DNA of 64,000 nt from Tyto alba. Taxonomy: Eukaryota > Chordata > Aves > Strigiformes > Tytonidae. The notes beneath the pieces were generated by a model, which searched no databases, was not told the origin of the DNA, and saw only the letters and a program-made list of their open reading frames with translations. The position numbers and the translations under genes were made by a program. Position 1 is the stretch's first letter, and each line of letters starts with the position of its first letter. Below, one piece after another: positions 60,297 to 64,000 of this stretch. The stretch lies in NCBI RefSeq assembly GCF_018691265.1, contig NW_024881324.1, positions 8,063,730 through 8,127,729 of the forward strand, in the 5' to 3' direction.

Positions 60297-61445
60297 AATT
60301 AATTTTCTGAACGACTAGTTAGCTTTTAGTGAAAACAATTAATTCCAGTTAAGTTGAATATTTTGCATGAAAGTGCATGACAGCCATACCCAGTGGAACT
60401 GCAAGCGTCAAGGGAAGCTTCAATTCATCCTGCCAGCTAGCATCCTGTTTGCAACCACTGGTATTTAAGCAGAGCAGACTGGTTGGTGTTACATCTCCAC
60501 TGCAGCATCCATGCAGTGCAAGTCACTAAAATACCTAGGTCCTGCAGATCTTTGAGGATTTTACTCCCAATGTATTCGACCCCGAGCGTAACCTGGAAAA
60601 ATGCATATCTGCACAGGTAGTGTTAGACCTTCTTTTGTGAAGGTAGATAAATAGGGCAGATACACTGGGCAAAAAACGAGAGTTCCCTCGTCCTATTCTT
60701 CACCCCCTTCAGACTCAGGAATCTCCAAACCTCAGGACAGTTGCAATAGAGTCCAACAGATTTTCAGGAGCAGGTGTACATGAGATATTTGAAATAGAAA
60801 AACTGCAGATCAAATACTGAGGAACCTTTTTCTTTCTCTGCTTACTGCCTTTTGTTGCTACCTTTGCTTAACATAAGAGAAGCCTAGTTTAATATTACAA
60901 CACAAGACAGCGGTCATAGAGGTGCTATGTAGGTATTGCTTCATGATGACTTCTGACTGGCAAAGGAAGTCAATTAGTCTGAGTGCAAAGGGAATTTTTT
61001 AGCCTTTCTCTGCTGCTGAGGTGTCCCGTGTTTCTGCTGTGGCTCTTGGGAATATTCTGCTTAGAAACCAGTTACATAATGATGCCAGAAACAACTGAGT
61101 TTAGGATTGTGAAGTCTCAAAGAATTAGTAAAGGTGTAAATCCACAGGATGGTGGGAATGCAGAACCTTACTGTCACTTACAGACGCTAACAGAAAATTA
61201 TTGGGTGCAAATGGATCTCTAATTATAGCCCACTCCTCCACAGCTAATATATTCCCAGCATTATCTTCACAAAACATTTCCACTTTCCCTTAGGGTTACC
61301 TACTTCTGTTTGGAAAAAGAAATTGCAGTCACTTAGAATCTAGAACACAGCAAAGTCATAGCAACAGAACAAATTAATCTAATTCAACAATGAGATTGGT
61401 CATTTTTTAGAGGTGAAAATCAGTTTACAATTTCCATCTGTCCCC

Positions 61446-61475
61446 GTGGAAGTCAAAATATGTTTTGACTTTCAC
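61446..61475. repeat. 13-bp hairpin with 4-nt loop
   Basis: The arms 61446-61458 and 61463-61475 pair fully with one G-U, closing on loop tatg. The inner 9 bp are perfect. It is a short palindrome of unknown role. Confidence 0.75.
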
Positions 61476-64000
61476 ATCTGTGTCTGACAATCATAATCCA
61501 TAATACAAACTGTAATAACATTTTCCTGCCCTATGACAAAAGGGTACCCAGAAACACAGGCAAGCATTTACCAGTTCCCTCTCCCATCTCACCAAATGTG
61601 GCTGTTTAAAGTCAGATACTCCTGCCCAAACCTGCCATAAACAAGCCCTGCAGCACCTAAATACCTTTGCTCTGTAAAATGTGATTTTAGGCTCCCAGTT
61701 GCAGGTTCTTGACTTGGAAAACTGGGAACACATTACTGTCATAACACACAGCACATTTGGCTCCTTTTCCCAGGGTTGGCATCTGATTTCTGTGCAGAAA
61801 GTGAGGCAAGTAGCTTCGCGGCAGTTCCCTGCAGCCATTTAGCGGCCTCTCTAAACTGCTACTGGTTTCAGAGCAACTGGCAGTCTTTGCTGAAACGCAA
61901 AGTCTTTGCAGCTGGAATTCTTTGCTGAAAAGATACACACAGCCATTCCCAGGGAATGGTGAGTCAAAAGAGTGCTACTTTTCTGGAAAAACAGGTACAG
62001 AGCATTATCCTAGCAATCACTACTAACCCTTTACTTCTATCAGCACTTAGATTTGCACACAAACAACGAGACCAAGTGGCGAGGTGAAAGACATAACTCA
62101 GGCATACCCCACTCAACTCCAGTGTAGAGAGGGCTGGCAGAAAATCTTCAAATTCCTAAGCTGAACTTTTCTTACTGAATCAAGGCTAACAATTTTATTT
62201 TTATATTGATTGCCTCTGCATTCTGAGGTCCTTGAATGAAGGGCATTTTATAAATGTAAATCTGATGGATTGATACATTTATATTCATGAGAACGTGGCT
62301 GGAACTAAGCAGGTTAGTGTTAGTTTACACTCCAATTTTGTCAATAATAATCAGGAAAAGGAGGGATTAATGGATCACCCTTATAATCTAATCATATCAA
62401 TGCTATCCACTAACCTAGACAATGCAAGAACATATCTGTTATGTCAGGCTTGCATAAGCAATGATTTTCCCAATCTACAGTTAACATTAGAAGATGTGTG
62501 GGTTTTGGCACTCATTTTCATCTACCATTTGCTGCAGAAACATTTCTGTATAACAACATGCAAACAATTCAGGGTTTATATCACGGAGGGGATAAACTAT
62601 GAATGTGAACAAAAGGTGGATAGATTTACACAGCTGAACCACAGGTGGATGGTAGGTATCCACCTCACAGATAAATATAAAACAAAAAAAGAAATTGTAA
62701 TGCAGCTGTGTTCAAGCCCATTTGCCTAGGCAAGGCTCACAGAAAAGTCCATTTGTGCCACTTGCTAAGCACTATGGTAAGCATAGTAATACCCCCCAGC
62801 AACAAAATCCGTGCTAAGAGCCTTTCACATTGCTTAGCTTCTCTGGTGGTCCACTGACAACGCTTGCCATAGGAGTGCTGACATATACCATACATTGATA
62901 TTTTATCACCCAGGCTGCCTAGCCTCATCTGGAGCAGAAGCACAAACACAAACCCAGTGTTAACGTGGGCTAGAACCCCATCTGCATTGCTGGCCAACAC
63001 TTGCATGGTGGCCCTACCTCTGATCGCCCCAGCCTTGCTATCACTGGCAGCAGGACAACAGTAGGAGGCTTCTCAAGCAATATTATCCCACCACTCAGCC
63101 TCCAGACTGTCCATTTTCCTCAGTGCAGGTCTTCATAACTTTTTAATATTTTTTTTTTTAATTGAACTAGCATCTAACCCAACTTCCCCTGAAGTTGTTG
63201 GGTAGGAGATAGGTCTTTTGGCTCTAGCCAAAGATAATGCTTTGACCACTGTGAAGAGGAAGTGTGCATTGAGCCTGACATCTGTCAGAGCCTGTAGCCC
63301 TCCACTTCTCTGTGCCAGGAAACGCAGTCCGATTCCTACGCTCCTGTGGTCTAACCGACAAGATGATTTCTCAGGCCCCTTCTTAACTCTTGATGCTAAC
63401 ATCCTTCTTTCTCGGGAGTGTTTCTTACAAATCAGCATGATATCGGAACTCTGAGGCTGGTGTTGTAAAGGTGACAGTGCTTCTTGTTCTGATGCTTTTG
63501 GTCCCAGTTTTTACAACGGCAGCAGGGACGTGGGCCACAGCACATGTTGCTGCTGCTACTCCTTCCACCGACACTTAGATCAGTATACGGCTGGAGTTAG
63601 ATGACATCACAGCAAAAATGCAACCACCCTGACAACCTCCGGCCCCCAAGAGGCACTGCCATCTGCACAGGTAGATGAGAATTCATGAAATAGTGGGAAA
63701 TGAATGTCCATGTGTACCTCGGATTGTATTACATTACAGTGGTGCAAAAATGGCCCGAGTGACCTCATAGAGCACTTGTGTGATGAGAACACCCTTGTGA
63801 AGCTACAGCTGTTTTGAACTATTAAATGTTCATAAGCCAGACATGATTTCCCTGCAGTGGTTCAGCTAAATGAGTGGCTACATATTGCATTAGCGTTCCC
63901 AGATGCCCTCCCCTGGCTCAGGCAGCCTGGGGGTAAAAAGGCAGGAAGGCTCTGGGATGCACTTCTTCGCCTGAGAACTGCAGTGCAAATCACCCTAATT

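Larger units (their letters stand above)
58983..64000. other. Unique non-coding DNA, no gene seen
   Basis: A purine-skewed stretch (59330-59640), a G/T-only tract (60195-60296) and a 13-bp hairpin (61446-61475) are the only structures that stand out. A CTCF-like site lies at 59143-59154. The 144-codon plus-strand frame at 62295-62729 and the 115-codon minus-strand frame at 61491-61838 are unrecognisable and lack supporting signals. Confidence 0.6.

Noticed and set aside
62295..62729. 144-codon plus-strand frame
   Set aside because: No domain is recognisable, it has no splice framing, and its AT-rich codons resemble the surrounding non-coding DNA.
1..64000. CRISPR arrays, operons, bacterial or phage systems
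   Set aside because: No regularly spaced repeats or compact gene clusters are present. CR1 and ERV-type elements and the long non-coding stretches are those of a bird genome.

Overview
This window looks like avian nuclear DNA from a gene-poor region. Two elements point to a bird. The first is a 5'-truncated CR1 LINE in minus orientation (about 26699-27252), whose 3' end reads as the usual bird CR1 terminus. The second is a complete solo LTR of the bird ERV-L-like type (25382-26427), flanked by an exact 5-bp target duplication (cgatc). Interspersed repeats are otherwise sparse, as expected for birds. The rest is AT-rich unique DNA with scattered homopolymer and T/G or A/C tracts and a few short CpG-rich patches.

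I found no protein-coding gene, no exon I can defend, and no tRNA, rRNA or recognisable microRNA. The longest open frames (about 180-190 codons) sit in GC-rich, C/T-skewed or repeat sequence. They match no family I recognise and lack convincing splice-site framing. The window reads as a gene desert, a large intron, or an intergenic regulatory domain.

Layout: 1-25 kb is unique sequence with short T/A tracts, a perfect 15-bp hairpin (4235-4269), CpG-rich patches (4679-4980, 19139-19430), a hairpin beside the second patch (19542-19584), and homeodomain-site-rich segments resembling conserved non-coding elements (5240-5345, 15040-15205). 25.4-27.3 kb holds the solo LTR and the CR1 fragment. 33.5-34.4 kb holds a 196-bp (CCCCTT)n array, a perfect RFX X-box palindrome, and a CpG-rich patch. 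35.1-36.1 kb is pyrimidine-skewed and ends in A16. 36.9-37.3 kb contains internally duplicated TTAAA-rich sequence, probably a decayed repeat. 42-60 kb holds three CTCF-like sites, a perfect 26-bp inverted repeat with possible 6-bp target duplications (48590-48729), an octamer-motif cluster (51560-51901), a pre-miRNA-like hairpin (55649-55719) lying between two related 64-bp direct repeats, and further CpG-rich patches.

Nothing forms an operon or a gene set. Any function here is most likely cis-regulatory or non-coding RNA. The most useful leads are the 55.2-56.4 kb hairpin/repeat cluster, the G-quadruplex-prone hexanucleotide array with its neighbouring RFX site, and the 48.6 kb inverted repeat.
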